Both the position numbers and the translations under genes were made by a program. Of a stretch of DNA of 48,983 bases, positions 35,441 through 45,693 are shown piece by piece. The number at the start of each line of letters is the position of its first letter. Positions within the stretch are counted from its first letter, which is position 1. Source of the stretch: Alphaproteobacteria bacterium (GTDB lineage Bacteria > Pseudomonadota > Alphaproteobacteria > Rhizobiales > OSC116); NCBI GenBank assembly GCA_002400495.2, contig NVQL02000021.1, positions 1 to 48,983 on the forward strand, in the 5' to 3' direction. The notes under the pieces were generated by a model, which was not told where the DNA came from, ran no database searches, and was given only the letters and a program-made list of their open reading frames with translations.

Positions 35441-36627
35441 ACATTACTCTTGTCAGTGGTCATGGCTTTGGCCACTTCATTCTGCCGAGCCGTAGCCTCT
35501 TCGCGTATTTTTTGATTAATCTCTGGGTGAATGCTCAATAAATATTGGAAATCATTTTTATCCAATTCAAGCACATGCAATTGTGTGGTGGCGTTAATTG
35601 TGCCGCTATGCACCCTGTCTTCCAGCAAAGCCAATTCACCAAAATAATCACCCTCTTTGAGCTTAAACTCACCATCTTCCATCTCGGCTTTGGCTTCACC
35701 CGAGGTGATAAAATACATTTGTTCGGCAACATCACCAGCTTTGAACACCATTTGCCCCATTGCATAGGTGCGCGCTTTTAACATGCTCATAATGCTCGAA
35801 ATAGTCTCAGGGTTCAGCCCATGAAACACCGGAACGCGCGAAACCATGCCCCAACTAATCACAAATTGCCGACGATTTGCCTCTTGGCTAAAACCAGTTG
35901 CCAAAATGCCAATGGGCAAAGCAAACATACCCAGCCCCAGCATCATAAATACCCCACCAACCACTTTACCAAAAGCCGTGATCGGCACGGCATCACCATA
36001 GCCAATGGTGGTCAGGGTCGAAACCGCCCACCATGCCGCCATCGGTATCGAGCCAAATTTTTCTGGCTGCGCGTCTTGCTCGATCAAATACATCAATGTT
36101 GAGCTGAACAAAATCAGGCAAATCATAATGATTAAACTAGCCCACAAAGCACGCCTTTCATTATAAACCGTGCGCCCCAAAGTTTCGATGGCAGGCGAAT
36201 AGCGAGCCAATTTCAAAATCCGCAATAAGCGTAAAATGCGCAAACCACGTAAATCAATGCCAAATATATTACCCAAATAAAATGGCAATATCGCCACCAA
36301 ATCAATAAACGCAATCGGCCTGAACATATAACCAAGCCGAGCCTTTAAAGGCGGGATATTTTTTAAGTGCGGATATTCTACCACACACCAAATGCGCGCC
36401 GCATATTCCAGCGTAAAAACCATAACCGAGAATATATTAAACCATTCAAAAAAGGTGCCGTATTCAGCCTCGAGGCTATTCACCGTACCCATCGCAAAGG
36501 CAAATAAATTAGCCACAATCAATATGATCAAAAACATATTAAGAATTTTTGAGGGCAGATATTTAGCGGGGTTCACTTCCAATAGAATATAAGTTTTATA
36601 TCTAACGGTTTTGCGCCCAACTTCCAT
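35437..36627 (-). CDS. Voltage-sensor K+ channel with cyclic-nucleotide-binding domain
   Basis: 396 residues. Six membrane helices: S1-S4 at about 30-142, S5 about 163-182, pore and S6 about 196-248. S4 carries basic residues every third position (R127, R130, R133, R136, K139, R142). Selectivity filter TTIGYGD at 206-212. The C-terminal CNB fold (about 270-385) has GDYFGELALLEDRVHSGTI as its phosphate-binding cassette; the usual Arg-Ser/Thr-Ala is shifted to R-V-H-S-G, so ligand affinity may differ. Architecture is that of MloK1 from Mesorhizobium, except that this S4 has more positive charges. Overlaps the convergent GDPD gene by four bases. Confidence 0.88.
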   Translation of the reverse strand: MEVGRKTVRYKTYILLEVNPAKYLPSKILNMFLIILIVANLFAFAMGTVNSLEAEYGTFFEWFNIFSVMVFTLEYAARIWCVVEYPHLKNIPPLKARLGYMFRPIAFIDLVAILPFYLGNIFGIDLRGLRILRLLRILKLARYSPAIETLGRTVYNERRALWASLIIMICLILFSSTLMYLIEQDAQPEKFGSIPMAAWWAVSTLTTIGYGDAVPITAFGKVVGGVFMMLGLGMFALPIGILATGFSQEANRRQFVISWGMVSRVPVFHGLNPETISSIMSMLKARTYAMGQMVFKAGDVAEQMYFITSGEAKAEMEDGEFKLKEGDYFGELALLEDRVHSGTINATTQLHVLELDKNDFQYLLSIHPEINQKIREEATARQNEVAKAMTTDKSNV

Positions 36628-36642
36628 AACCTACCCTCTTCA

Positions 36643-39288
36643 TTATGATATTGCAGCTCGAATGCCAGCAATCGCCTCATCGCCTTTGTCGCCATCGGGG
36701 CCACCAGCTTGAGCCATGTCTGGCCGCCCGCCGCCGCCTTTGCCGCCCAAAATAGCCGAGCCAATGCGCACCAAATCCACCGCATTAAATTTATCGGTCA
36801 AATCTGCGGTCACCCCCACAGATATACCCGCTTTGCCTTCTTCACTAATGCCAATAATCGCAATAATCGCACTGCCATGCTTGGTCTTAGCCTCATCAAC
36901 AATACCGCGCAATTCTTTAGCTGCAATGCCCTTTATCACCCGACCTTCAAAATTCACACCATTGATAGTCTCAAGCGCAGCCTCTGCAGCACCGCCACCG
37001 CCCAATGCAATTTGGCGCTTGGCATCAGCCAATTCTTTATCCAATTGCTTACGTTCAGCAACAAGTTGCGACACCCGCTCCGCCATTTGATCGGGGCTGG
37101 TTTTCAAAACATTCGCGGCATCCTTCACCCGCTTGTCTTGCAAGTTCAAATAAGCTTGCGCCTTATCAGCCGTCAAAGCCTCAACCCGCCGCACACCAGA
37201 TGCGACCGAAGTTTCGCTTATAATTTTAAGCAGGCCAATGTCACCTGTTTGTTTTACATGTGTACCGCCACATAGCTCAACCGAATAGGCTTTATCATCA
37301 CTTACGCCATTGCCCATGCTGACCACCCGCACTTCGTCACCATATTTTTCGCCAAACAACGCCATTGCGCCCGATTTAACAGCATCTTCCTGATCCATCA
37401 CCCGCGTCACAACTTCACTATTTTCAATGATATGACGGTTCACTACCAATTCAATTTCGGCCAATTCTTCATCCGAAACTGGTTTGGTATGGCTAAAGTC
37501 AAACCGCAACCGCTCATCAGAAACCAGCGAGCCTTTTTGTGCCACATGGTTACCCAAACGATCACGCAATGCTTGATGCAATAAATGCGTAGCACTATGG
37601 TGAGCGCGGATAGACCGACGGCGTTCGGAATCCACTTCCAAAATCAGGCCATCATCAACCGCCAATTCACCACTGATAATTTTGCCATAATGCACAAATA
37701 AATCACTAACCTTTTTCAATACATTGCTAATCTCAATTTTCACACCATCATGGTTCATCACACCGCGATCACCAACTTGACCGCCTGATTCCGCATAAAA
37801 TGCAGTTTGATTTAGAATCAGCGCAACTTCATCGCCAACCGAAGCTTTGCCAACCACTTCGCCATCTTTAACAATCGCCAGCAATTCGCCTTCAGCTTTT
37901 TCGGAGCTATAGCCCAAGAACTCAGTCGAACCCATCTTGTCTTTTAAATCAAACCAAATGACCTCCTCAGCAGCCCCGCCAGCACCGCTCCAATTGGCAC
38001 GGGCTTTAGTGCGCTGCTCTTCCATAGCCACGTCAAACCCATCTTTATCGACAGTCATTTTACGTTCGCGCAATGCATCAACGGTTAAATCAAACGGAAA
38101 ACCGTAAGTGTCATAAAGTTTAAAAGCAACTCTGCCATCAAGCTCACCACCCTCACCCAAATCAGCCGTCTCGTCATCAAGAATTTTCAAGCCCTTATCG
38201 AGGGTTTTCTTAAAGCGTGTTTCTTCCAATTTCATGGTTTCGCTAATCAACGCTTCAGCGCGCACCAACTCAGGAAAAGCCTGCCCCATTTGGGTAATCA
38301 GCGATGGTAGCAATTTATACATCATCGGGTCTTTGACACCCAACATCTCAATATGTCGCATCGCGCGGCGCATAATCCGCCTGAGCACATAACCGCGACC
38401 TTCATTAGAAGGCAACACACCATCAGCAATTAAAAAACTCACACTGCGCAAATGATCCGCAATCACCCGATGCGATATATTATGCGCACCCTTAGCATCA
38501 ACACCACTAAATTCAGCAGAAGCACTAATCAATGCCTGCATCATATCAGTTTCATAATTATCGTGACTACCTTGCAACAAAGCAGACAGACGCTCAAGCC
38601 CCATACCCGTATCGATAGAAGGTTTTGGTAAATCCACCCGCGAGCCGTCAGCTAGATTTTCATGCTGCATAAACACCAAATTCCAGATCTCAATAAACCG
38701 ATCACCATCTTCATCTTTACTACCTGGAGGGCCGCCCCAAATATGGTCACCATGATCATAGAAAATTTCAGAGCAAGGCCCACAAGGGCCAGTATCACCC
38801 ATTGTCCAAAAATTATCACTCGTCGGAATGCGGATAATTTTATCATCACTTAACCCAGCAACTTTTTTCCAAATATCAGCAGCTTCATCATCGGTATGAT
38901 AAACCGTCACCAACATTTTATCTTTATTCAGACCATATTCTTTGGTTAGTAATTCCCAAGCCATAAAAATGGCCTGTTCTTTAAAATAATCGCCAAATGA
39001 AAAATTACCCAGCATTTCAAAAAATGTATGATGCCGCGCGGTATATCCAACATTATCCAAATCATTATGTTTACCACCAGCCCGCACGCATTTTTGCGAT
39101 GTCACTGCCCGCGGATATTGTGGCTTTTCAACGCCAGTGAATATATTTTTAAATTGGTTCATGCCCGCATTGGCAAACATTAAAGTTGGATCATTCAGCG
39201 GCACCAATGGCCCTGATGATATAATTTTATGATCATTCTTTTCAAAATAATCTAAAAACTTACTACGAATTTCATTCACTGTTGACAT
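36643..39288 (-). CDS. alaS: Alanyl-tRNA synthetase
   Basis: 881 residues. Class-II catalytic domain ([23 protein letters not shown]), editing domain with HHSATHLLH and [10 protein letters not shown] zinc ligands, and the C-Ala domain ending [13 protein letters not shown]. Charges tRNA-Ala. Next to recA on the same strand as in most Hyphomicrobiales. A terminator-like hairpin lies between them. Confidence 0.97.
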   Translation of the reverse strand: MSTVNEIRSKFLDYFEKNDHKIISSGPLVPLNDPTLMFANAGMNQFKNIFTGVEKPQYPRAVTSQKCVRAGGKHNDLDNVGYTARHHTFFEMLGNFSFGDYFKEQAIFMAWELLTKEYGLNKDKMLVTVYHTDDEAADIWKKVAGLSDDKIIRIPTSDNFWTMGDTGPCGPCSEIFYDHGDHIWGGPPGSKDEDGDRFIEIWNLVFMQHENLADGSRVDLPKPSIDTGMGLERLSALLQGSHDNYETDMMQALISASAEFSGVDAKGAHNISHRVIADHLRSVSFLIADGVLPSNEGRGYVLRRIMRRAMRHIEMLGVKDPMMYKLLPSLITQMGQAFPELVRAEALISETMKLEETRFKKTLDKGLKILDDETADLGEGGELDGRVAFKLYDTYGFPFDLTVDALRERKMTVDKDGFDVAMEEQRTKARANWSGAGGAAEEVIWFDLKDKMGSTEFLGYSSEKAEGELLAIVKDGEVVGKASVGDEVALILNQTAFYAESGGQVGDRGVMNHDGVKIEISNVLKKVSDLFVHYGKIISGELAVDDGLILEVDSERRRSIRAHHSATHLLHQALRDRLGNHVAQKGSLVSDERLRFDFSHTKPVSDEELAEIELVVNRHIIENSEVVTRVMDQEDAVKSGAMALFGEKYGDEVRVVSMGNGVSDDKAYSVELCGGTHVKQTGDIGLLKIISETSVASGVRRVEALTADKAQAYLNLQDKRVKDAANVLKTSPDQMAERVSQLVAERKQLDKELADAKRQIALGGGGAAEAALETINGVNFEGRVIKGIAAKELRGIVDEAKTKHGSAIIAIIGISEEGKAGISVGVTADLTDKFNAVDLVRIGSAILGGKGGGGRPDMAQAGGPDGDKGDEAIAGIRAAIS

Positions 39289-39384
39289 AATATTACACTC
39301 ACACAGCCTATTTATGGCTTATCTTCAAATTAACTTTCTATGCTTATAGCCAGTAAAACCAATGTTTTCAATGTTCAAAACGCA

Positions 39385-39410
39385 AAAAGGAGATGTTTCC
39401 ATCTCCTTTT
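39385..39410. terminator. Terminator between recA and alaS
   Basis: Perfect 11-bp repeat AAAAGGAGATG / CATCTCCTTTT (39385-39395, 39400-39410), loop TTTC. On the minus strand it is followed by five T, ending recA transcription. Confidence 0.9.
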
Positions 39411-39435
39411 ATATACTTATGAATATTTTAAATGC

Positions 39436-40482
39436 TTAGCCTGCATTCAGCTGTTCAACATTATCATCTGGCACTTCCGCATCAGCTGCTTTATCGGCAC
39501 CATTCAAGCCAGCTTTATCTTTAATTAATTTTTCAATTTTATCAGCAATTTCAGGGTTTTCGGCCAAAAACTTCTTTGCGTTTTCGCGGCCTTGGCCAAT
39601 GCGTTGACTATCATAAGAATACCAAGAGCCCGATTTCTCAATCACCCCTTCATTCACCCCCATATCAACCAATTCACCAATTTTAGAAATGCCTTTGCCA
39701 TACATAATGTCAAATTCAACCAATTTAAATGGTGGTGCCACTTTATTCTTAACCACTTTCACTTTGGTCAAATTGCCAATAATTTCATCTTTATTCTTAA
39801 TCGCGGCACCCCTACGGATATCCAACCGCACAGAAGCATAAAATTTCAGCGCATTACCACCCGATGTCACTTCAGGGTTGCCATACATCACACCAATTTT
39901 CATCCGCAATTGGTTGATAAAAACCACCATTGTATTGGATTTAGAAATACTACCCGTCAATTTACGCAATGCTTGGCTCATCAAACGTGCTTGCAAACCT
40001 GGTAGACTATCGCCCATATCACCTTCAAGCTCAGCTTTTGGTGTTAATGCCGCTACACTGTCAATAACTAAAACATCCAAGCCACCCGAGCGCACCAATG
40101 TATCAGTAATTTCCAACGCTTGCTCACCATTATCAGGTTGAGAAATCAGCAATTCATCTAAATCCACACCCAGATTTTTTGCATATACTGGGTCAAGCGC
40201 ATGTTCAGCATCAATAAATGCACACACACCACCAGCCTTCTGTGCCTCGGCAATTAAATGCAAAGTCAGTGTGGTTTTACCAGATGATTCGGGTCCATAA
40301 ATCTCGACAACCCGCCCCTTCGGCAAACCACCAATGCCCAGTGCAATATCAAGGCCAATAGAACCTGTGGAAATGGACGCAATTGGTTCCACCTTGCCTT
40401 TGCCAAGCTTCATAATAGAACCTTTGCCAAAGTTTTTTTCAATCTGTCCTAGGGCTGCCGCCAATGCTTTACTTTTATCCAT
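39436..40482 (-). CDS. recA: RecA recombinase
   Basis: 348 residues. Strand-exchange ATPase and SOS co-protease. Walker [11 protein letters not shown] (about 64), Walker [13 protein letters not shown] (about 137), loop 2 [17 protein letters not shown], and an acidic C-terminus. The promoter region (40483-40615) contains two LexA-type boxes, so it is SOS-regulated. Confidence 0.98.
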   Translation of the reverse strand: MDKSKALAAALGQIEKNFGKGSIMKLGKGKVEPIASISTGSIGLDIALGIGGLPKGRVVEIYGPESSGKTTLTLHLIAEAQKAGGVCAFIDAEHALDPVYAKNLGVDLDELLISQPDNGEQALEITDTLVRSGGLDVLVIDSVAALTPKAELEGDMGDSLPGLQARLMSQALRKLTGSISKSNTMVVFINQLRMKIGVMYGNPEVTSGGNALKFYASVRLDIRRGAAIKNKDEIIGNLTKVKVVKNKVAPPFKLVEFDIMYGKGISKIGELVDMGVNEGVIEKSGSWYSYDSQRIGQGRENAKKFLAENPEIADKIEKLIKDKAGLNGADKAADAEVPDDNVEQLNAG

Positions 40483-40521
40483 GTTTTTCCCTTACCCGAA
40501 TGTTCTAGAAAATATTAACTA

Positions 40522-40550
40522 AACGTACTCTGTTTGTTCTAAATTGTCAA
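40522..40550 (-). promoter_or_regulatory. recA promoter with LexA box in the spacer
   Basis: Minus strand: TTGACA (40550-40545), 17-base spacer, TACGTT (40527-40522). GAAC-N7-GTAC (plus strand GTAC-N7-GTTC, 40525-40539) overlaps spacer and -10 and differs from the alphaproteobacterial SOS consensus GTTC-N7-GTTC by one base. Binding would block RNA polymerase. Confidence 0.75.
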
Positions 40551-40590
40551 GTTACGTTAACTATTTGAAATTACGTATATAATTACAAAT

Positions 40591-40605
40591 GTTCTAATTT
40601 TGTTC
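40591..40605. promoter_or_regulatory. Perfect GTTC-N7-GTTC SOS box upstream of recA
   Basis: GTTC at 40591-40594 and at 40602-40605, seven bases apart: exact match to the alphaproteobacterial LexA consensus. It lies about 66 bases upstream of the recA promoter box and 11 bases behind the cckA stop. It may be a second operator or serve a distal promoter. Confidence 0.65.
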
Positions 40606-40615
40606 ACAGAAAACT

Positions 40616-43234
40616 TCACTCATCTTCATTTATATATAATTTCACCGTTTCAGCCAGCTTCTTAATGCCAACTGGCTTAGCCAAAAAGCCAATATTAGCA
40701 TCCTCCGCAATCTGATCCCGATACACTTCTTCTGCATAGCCAGACATAAATATGGTCGTCACTTGCTTGTATTTTTCAGGCAAATTATTATACATGGTCG
40801 GCCCATCCATGCCGGGCATCATCACATCCGATATAATCAAATCAATTTTACCCTCATACGATTCCAACAATTCAAGCGCTTCTATTCCATCTTCAGCTTG
40901 CAGCATGTCATAACCTCGCGCTTGCAAAGCCCGTACCGCAAAGCTACGCACACCTTCCTCATCATCAACCAGCAAGATAGTGCCTTTGCCCGAAAGGTCT
41001 TTTAATTTCTCGGTTTTCCGTACGCTTTTGGCACTCATTTCTCTCAATGTCTCTTCATCAGGATATTGCCGCGGCAAGTATATATGAAACTCCGTACCAA
41101 CCCCTTCTTCGCTCTCCACATATATATAGCCACCAGTTTGCTTAATAATGCCATAAGCGGTCGAAAGCCCAAGCCCTGTGCCTTTGCCAATTTCTTTGGT
41201 GGTATAAAATGGCAAGAATATTTTGCGCTGCACGTCTTCTGACATACCCGTTCCATTATCTTTAACACTGATTAGAATATAATCTTGTATGTCCATTTCA
41301 TTGTGGTCAAGCTCTCGCACTTCGCGCGCGCTCACATTGCTGGTTTTAATGGCAATTTCACCGCCCTTAGGCATGGCATGGCCAGCATTGACCACCAAAT
41401 TCATCAACACTTGTTCTAACTGATTATGGTCAACTTTCACCCAGCCTAATTCTCGACCATGATGAATGCTAATATTTACATTTTTGCCTTTAAGCTGATC
41501 AAATAACAGGCGCATTTCCGATAATAAATCGGCCAATGCCACCAAGCTAGGCCGTAACGTTTGGCGGCGTGAGAAAGCCAATAATTGCCCAACCAAACCC
41601 GCAGCACGATTGGCATTACTTTTAATGCCCATCAAATCCGCAAATGTCGGGTCAGATGATTTAATATTCGATAATAATAATTCACAATTGCCCAAAATGG
41701 CAGTCAAAACATTGTTAAAGTCATGCGCAATGCCGCCCGCAAGCTGGCCAATGGCTTGCATTTTTTGCCCTTGTGAAAATTGAGCTTCAAGTATTCTTTG
41801 CTCTGTTATGTCCAATAAATAAGCAATCAGCTGCACATTCGCCACTTCACCATCAGCATCACCATCATCAGCATGCACACGGTTAAAGAAAAGTTGGCCA
41901 CTATTTTTCTCACCTTCACCACAAGAAAAATCAATCGGAACTGCTTCTATTTTACCAATTTTAGCTTGTTCTATCGCCCGTTCAATTATCTCTTTGCTGC
42001 CATCAGCCATTAGATTTTTTAGGTGATTATTAATCACTTTATCGCCATCAAACATACGGCTAAATAATGGATTGGCCGACAATATAACCCCTTCACTATC
42101 CAATGCAGCCATACCCAAAGGCGCATAATTAAAAAACCTTGAGAATAATATATCAGCGTTCACATCGGTCAATTTATCATTCAAATTCATTTCTGGCATA
42201 ACAAATGAATTTATCTTTTTAACTTCACCTCGTTCCACTTTCACCCGGTGCAAAATCTTGGCAGCAAAACTCATCCCATCAGATTTAATAAAATCAACAT
42301 GCAAGGTTTGATCAATATTCACACTATCATTATCTTCAAAATTCAAACTTTTATGGTTTAAAACCATCGCACCATTATCGCCAACCAAGCGCTTTAGCTT
42401 ACTTTTTTCAAATTCAGCGGCGCGTTTTCCACCCAACCAATGCGCCAAAGTATTATTCATAAATGATACATCACCATTGGGCTGACTCGATAAAAACCCG
42501 ACAGGCGCTTCATCTAAATAATCAATGGTTTGCTTTAATTTATTAATCATAATTTCTTGACGTTCAGAACGGTTCGAAATATCCTGAATTTGCCACAAAG
42601 CCCCGCCCTTAAAATTACCCGAGGCAATTTTCGTCACCTGTGCTGAAACCCATAAACTGTTCAGCAGGCCAATTTCGGTTTTCTTAACAACAGCTTTATC
42701 AGGCATAGAGTCACTGATCAGTCTTAAGCGCATTTCAACATAATATTCTTGGCCACTTTTGGCAGCATTGGCCAATTTGTACAATTCTTCACTAATTTCT
42801 CGATTGCCCGCAAAAGCGATTTCAGGTGGGTTCAAACCATTATTTTTATCGCGATTACTGCGATAAGCCAGCTTAACGTAAGCATCATTAGAATAGACCA
42901 CGCTGCCATCATTGGCGGTAATGACAATGGCATCTTTTAACCCATCAGCCACCCCTGCAAAGCTTGGTGTTGTCACTTCATCCAAGCCAAAACGCGCATA
43001 CCCTGCCACATAAAGCACAAACCAAATAAGCCCAAAAACACCCGATATAGTCAAAAATATATTGACCACAATGCTAAATCTTATCTCAAAATAGTTGATG
43101 ATTAATGCCGCAATGCCGCTGAGTAAAAATACAAATAAAATAAAGCCCCAGCCACGCCGTTTATAATTCATGGACTGGCCAATAAGCTGCTCATAATTTG
43201 GCATATCAGCTTTTGATAAATCTGTTTTACTCAT
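40616..43234 (-). CDS. cckA: CckA-type hybrid sensor histidine kinase
   Basis: 872 residues. Two membrane helices at about 28-48 and 53-77, PAS domains at about 95-215 and 365-490 with a degenerate one between. HisKA with H504 in GGIAHDFNNVLTAILGN, HATPase with NLVVNAGHAMPKGG and GTGLGLSTAYGIIKQTGG, and a C-terminal receiver with D803 (ISDVMMPGMDG). In alphaproteobacteria CckA passes phosphate through ChpT to CtrA, controlling the cell cycle. Downstream of an integrative element that now forms its 5' neighbourhood, so its upstream region may have been altered by the insertion. Confidence 0.95.
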   Translation of the reverse strand: MSKTDLSKADMPNYEQLIGQSMNYKRRGWGFILFVFLLSGIAALIINYFEIRFSIVVNIFLTISGVFGLIWFVLYVAGYARFGLDEVTTPSFAGVADGLKDAIVITANDGSVVYSNDAYVKLAYRSNRDKNNGLNPPEIAFAGNREISEELYKLANAAKSGQEYYVEMRLRLISDSMPDKAVVKKTEIGLLNSLWVSAQVTKIASGNFKGGALWQIQDISNRSERQEIMINKLKQTIDYLDEAPVGFLSSQPNGDVSFMNNTLAHWLGGKRAAEFEKSKLKRLVGDNGAMVLNHKSLNFEDNDSVNIDQTLHVDFIKSDGMSFAAKILHRVKVERGEVKKINSFVMPEMNLNDKLTDVNADILFSRFFNYAPLGMAALDSEGVILSANPLFSRMFDGDKVINNHLKNLMADGSKEIIERAIEQAKIGKIEAVPIDFSCGEGEKNSGQLFFNRVHADDGDADGEVANVQLIAYLLDITEQRILEAQFSQGQKMQAIGQLAGGIAHDFNNVLTAILGNCELLLSNIKSSDPTFADLMGIKSNANRAAGLVGQLLAFSRRQTLRPSLVALADLLSEMRLLFDQLKGKNVNISIHHGRELGWVKVDHNQLEQVLMNLVVNAGHAMPKGGEIAIKTSNVSAREVRELDHNEMDIQDYILISVKDNGTGMSEDVQRKIFLPFYTTKEIGKGTGLGLSTAYGIIKQTGGYIYVESEEGVGTEFHIYLPRQYPDEETLREMSAKSVRKTEKLKDLSGKGTILLVDDEEGVRSFAVRALQARGYDMLQAEDGIEALELLESYEGKIDLIISDVMMPGMDGPTMYNNLPEKYKQVTTIFMSGYAEEVYRDQIAEDANIGFLAKPVGIKKLAETVKLYINEDE

Positions 43235-43372
43235 AAAATATCACCGTTAAAATTCTTCATATTCACTTGCCTGATACGAATCAGTGCATTCACTATATCA
43301 CCCGCTTCAAACGCATAACATATCCAATGTACCGTCAAAACCCCTAAAACCTATACATATAGTCATTTTAGA

Positions 43373-43442
43373 AATAATTGACACAAATTAACCATTTTAT
43401 AGCAGCTTTTATTGTGCCAAATTTGTGTCAATTATTGTGACA
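43373..43442. repeat. Left-end inverted repeat and TTGTGNCA arm-type sites
   Basis: AATAATTGACACAAATT (43373-43389) and its exact reverse complement (43420-43436), 30 bases apart. Inside and beside lie TGACACAA (43379), TTGTGCCA (43412), TTGTGTCA (43423) and TTGTGACA (43435). Located in the 277-base gap between cckA and the integrase stop. Consistent with integrase arm binding or a regulatory site. Confidence 0.7.
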
Positions 43443-43511
43443 TATTAATTAATGGTCTAACATACTTCATTCTGAATAAATACGAAATAACAATCACATT
43501 TAATCTGCGTG

Positions 43512-44615
43512 TCATTCATTAAACAGCCCATTGATAATGTCCACAGTATCTTTAATATCTGAAGCTGCCAGATGAGAATAGCGCATAGTTGTTGCAATGT
43601 TTTTATGCCCCGCCAATAGCTGAACTTTAGCTAACCCTACATCATGCTTTATTAGGTTTGTGATATAGGTATGTCGAAACGTATAGAAAACAAAGTCAGG
43701 GTCATCTTGCATACTCATACGTGATCTTACAAATGCCCAAGCAGCTCTAACCTTTGCTTTTGTTAGGGCTTCGCTGTTAAATAATGAGCTGTTTCGGCCA
43801 CTTTTCAAAGCCTGATGATCATGCAGCAGAGCAACAAGAATTGCCTTAGTGTTTGTTGATATGGGGACGGATCGGAAAGAGCCATTCTTAGTACCCTGCC
43901 CATTCAGACCATGCACGTGAATTAAGTTTGTTGCAAGATCAATATCACCCACAGTTAAGCTTGTGATTTCGCTAGGGCGCATTCCAGTTTCCACAGCTAC
44001 TACTGCAAACTGTCTGATGAAAAAGAAGTGGCCGAGCTGCAAATGACCTAAAATCTCCTTAACTTCCTCTGTAGAGAAGCAGCGAATACGCTTGTTACGC
44101 TCCTCTAATATCTTAGGAAATCTAGGGCAAACCTCAGCGCCACCACGAGATACCGCTATTTTACAAACTTTGCGGAGTGCTGACATCTTTCGGTTAATTG
44201 TGCTGTTGGTATTATGCAGATCATTCATACTATGAGCGATAAACTTATCAAAATCATGAAGCGTCAAATCTTTAACCAGAACATTCTCACCAAAATATTC
44301 AATGACCAATGCTATATTGTTTATAGCAGACTTTAACCCCTTAGATCCCGCCCAGCCCTCTTTAGCGGGAAGCTGGATGGTTAGCTCAGAGGCCTTCTTA
44401 AGCGTCCACGGTTCATCACTTTCAGCCACCTCATATTGATGTTTATAGCGCTTGGAGATATGTAGGCCACTATCAAGCTCAGCCTCTAGACGAACTCTGA
44501 GGATCTTTGCCTCATGCAGCGTTTTGCATGTGCGAGTTAATCTCCGACCATCAACCATTATATTTAGCTGATAACCTGAGCCACGTAAGCGTATACCTTT
44601 TGGTAATTTTGCCAT
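43512..44615 (-). CDS. int: Tyrosine site-specific integrase
   Basis: 367 residues. N-terminal arm-binding part (1-60), core-binding SAM-like part (about 70-160), and catalytic domain from about 175. Catalytic residues: R213 (GMRPSEI), K243 (GTKNGSF), R314 (YTFRHTY; the usual box-II His at 311 is Tyr), H337 (LAGHKNI), Y346 (MRYSH). AAAGGAG ribosome site. Sits at the left end of the element with its 3' end toward cckA, the common position beside attL. Confidence 0.92.
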   Translation of the reverse strand: MAKLPKGIRLRGSGYQLNIMVDGRRLTRTCKTLHEAKILRVRLEAELDSGLHISKRYKHQYEVAESDEPWTLKKASELTIQLPAKEGWAGSKGLKSAINNIALVIEYFGENVLVKDLTLHDFDKFIAHSMNDLHNTNSTINRKMSALRKVCKIAVSRGGAEVCPRFPKILEERNKRIRCFSTEEVKEILGHLQLGHFFFIRQFAVVAVETGMRPSEITSLTVGDIDLATNLIHVHGLNGQGTKNGSFRSVPISTNTKAILVALLHDHQALKSGRNSSLFNSEALTKAKVRAAWAFVRSRMSMQDDPDFVFYTFRHTYITNLIKHDVGLAKVQLLAGHKNIATTMRYSHLAASDIKDTVDIINGLFNE

Positions 44616-44716
44616 GGCCTGATACTCCTTTCTTTAGATACATCAAAGGCCACCCTCAGAACTCAATCTAAAGACAGCCTTGGCATTCTTAATGCTCGTT
44701 TATTTCTATGAGTGGC

Positions 44717-45085
44717 TTAGGACGCTTGAAGAGCAGCGGTCATGGCCTGTAGTTGATTGAGCCGAATGTGACCCTTTTTGGTGATTTTATAGAGGAAACT
44801 GCGTGTCTCTAAACGATCCTCTATGACTTCAATCAAGCCAAGCTCCGTAAACTTCTCCTTAAAGCGTTCAGCAGAAGCCTTAGAAGTCCCAACAATCACT
44901 TTAAGGGAATCCATAGTTGTACCTTCAGCAGCTGAACGAGCCACTAAGAGCCACATTAAGGCGTAGTTTAACGGCATGTTTTTATCAAGGCTTTGAAGGA
45001 CATCTAGCAGCTTTATCATATATTCTAGTGCTTGTTTCTCCTTTTTCATCAGCTCTTTTGCGGTGGTCGCGGTGGTGGTTATCAT
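44717..45085 (-). CDS. Winged-helix (MarR-like) small protein
   Basis: 122 residues. Central region LNYALMWLLVARSAAEGTTMDSLKVIVGTSKASAERFKEKFTELGLIEVI has the helix-turn-helix layout of MarR-type DNA binders, followed by a wing (RLETRSFLYKITKKGH). Likely regulates the integrase or element genes; it lies 101 bases upstream of int on the same strand. AGGAAG ribosome site. The family assignment is from pattern only. Confidence 0.6.
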   Translation of the reverse strand: MITTTATTAKELMKKEKQALEYMIKLLDVLQSLDKNMPLNYALMWLLVARSAAEGTTMDSLKVIVGTSKASAERFKEKFTELGLIEVIEDRLETRSFLYKITKKGHIRLNQLQAMTAALQAS

Positions 45086-45121
45086 CTTCCTATATCCTGT
45101 ATTCTGTGTATTTAAATAAAC

Positions 45122-45442
45122 TTATTTTATGTTGGGGGCTTTAATAATCCATTCCCATCTATTTCTATGCTTAGAATATAACCGTGAGCAAATAGACAGG
45201 TCAATAAATATCATTGCCTTACCTAGGTCTAGTGTCAATTCTAAGGTGTCTAGATCTTCACTAGGTAATTCTAAATAAGCGCCCCATTTATACGAAATAA
45301 CTTTTATGTATTTATATGTGAAAAGTACTCCGAACAGTGAAAAGTTAAGGCTTGTGTGTCTGCCCCATGCACTGCTTTTGAGCGCTTTATCTGCTCTTCT
45401 TCTTTTAAATCTGCTAGTAGTTTCTTTTAAGCTATTTAGCAT
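45122..45442 (-). CDS. Unknown small protein of the element
   Basis: 106 residues from ATG 45442, which has GGGAG about ten bases upstream; the frame is open 17 codons further. The N-terminal part is very basic (SRFKRRRADKALK). A hydrophobic/aromatic middle (FSLFGVLFTYKYIKVIS) and an acidic stretch (LPSEDLDTLELTLDLG) follow. No family recognised. Confidence 0.55.
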   Translation of the reverse strand: MLNSLKETTSRFKRRRADKALKSSAWGRHTSLNFSLFGVLFTYKYIKVISYKWGAYLELPSEDLDTLELTLDLGKAMIFIDLSICSRLYSKHRNRWEWIIKAPNIK

Positions 45443-45524
45443 TATGTCAGATCTCCCAATTATATATATATTTAAAATGTTAATTTTCTGCAAATTACCT
45501 TAGAGCAACTTAAGAGCCTATTAG

Positions 45525-45620
45525 GTGGATTTAAAGAGATATCCAAGGCTATACTTAAGACTCATTATGAATGTAACTTACTGTTGTTAAGTCAAAAAAT
45601 TGACTTGGTGGATTTAAAGA
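45525..45620. repeat. 14-bp direct repeat GGTGGATTTAAAGA
   Basis: Identical copies at 45525-45538 and 45607-45620, on either side of the promoter-leader module. Role unknown. Confidence 0.6.
45543..45606 (-). promoter_or_regulatory. Promoter-leader module of the 45122-45442 gene
   Basis: Minus strand: TTGACT (45595-45590), about 30 bases, then CTTAAGTATAGCCTTGG (45559-45543). The same pair, 29 bases apart with one mismatch, precedes the gene at 45920-46195. The TTGACT is one half of AAGTCAA-AAAA-TTGACTT, a perfect 7-bp inverted repeat (45589-45606). Confidence 0.4.
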
Positions 45621-45626
45621 CCTCAC

Positions 45627-45662
45627 CAAAAGAGCCTCTAAAGAATGATCTAAAGAGGCTCT
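45627..45662 (-). terminator. Terminator of the 45694-46195 transcript
   Basis: AGAGCCTCT / AGAGGCTCT (45631-45639, 45654-45662), 14-base loop; on the minus strand the stem is followed by TTTT. Confidence 0.65.
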
Positions 45663-45693
45663 AAGGCGGGAGGTATTAGAAATTCAAAATGGG

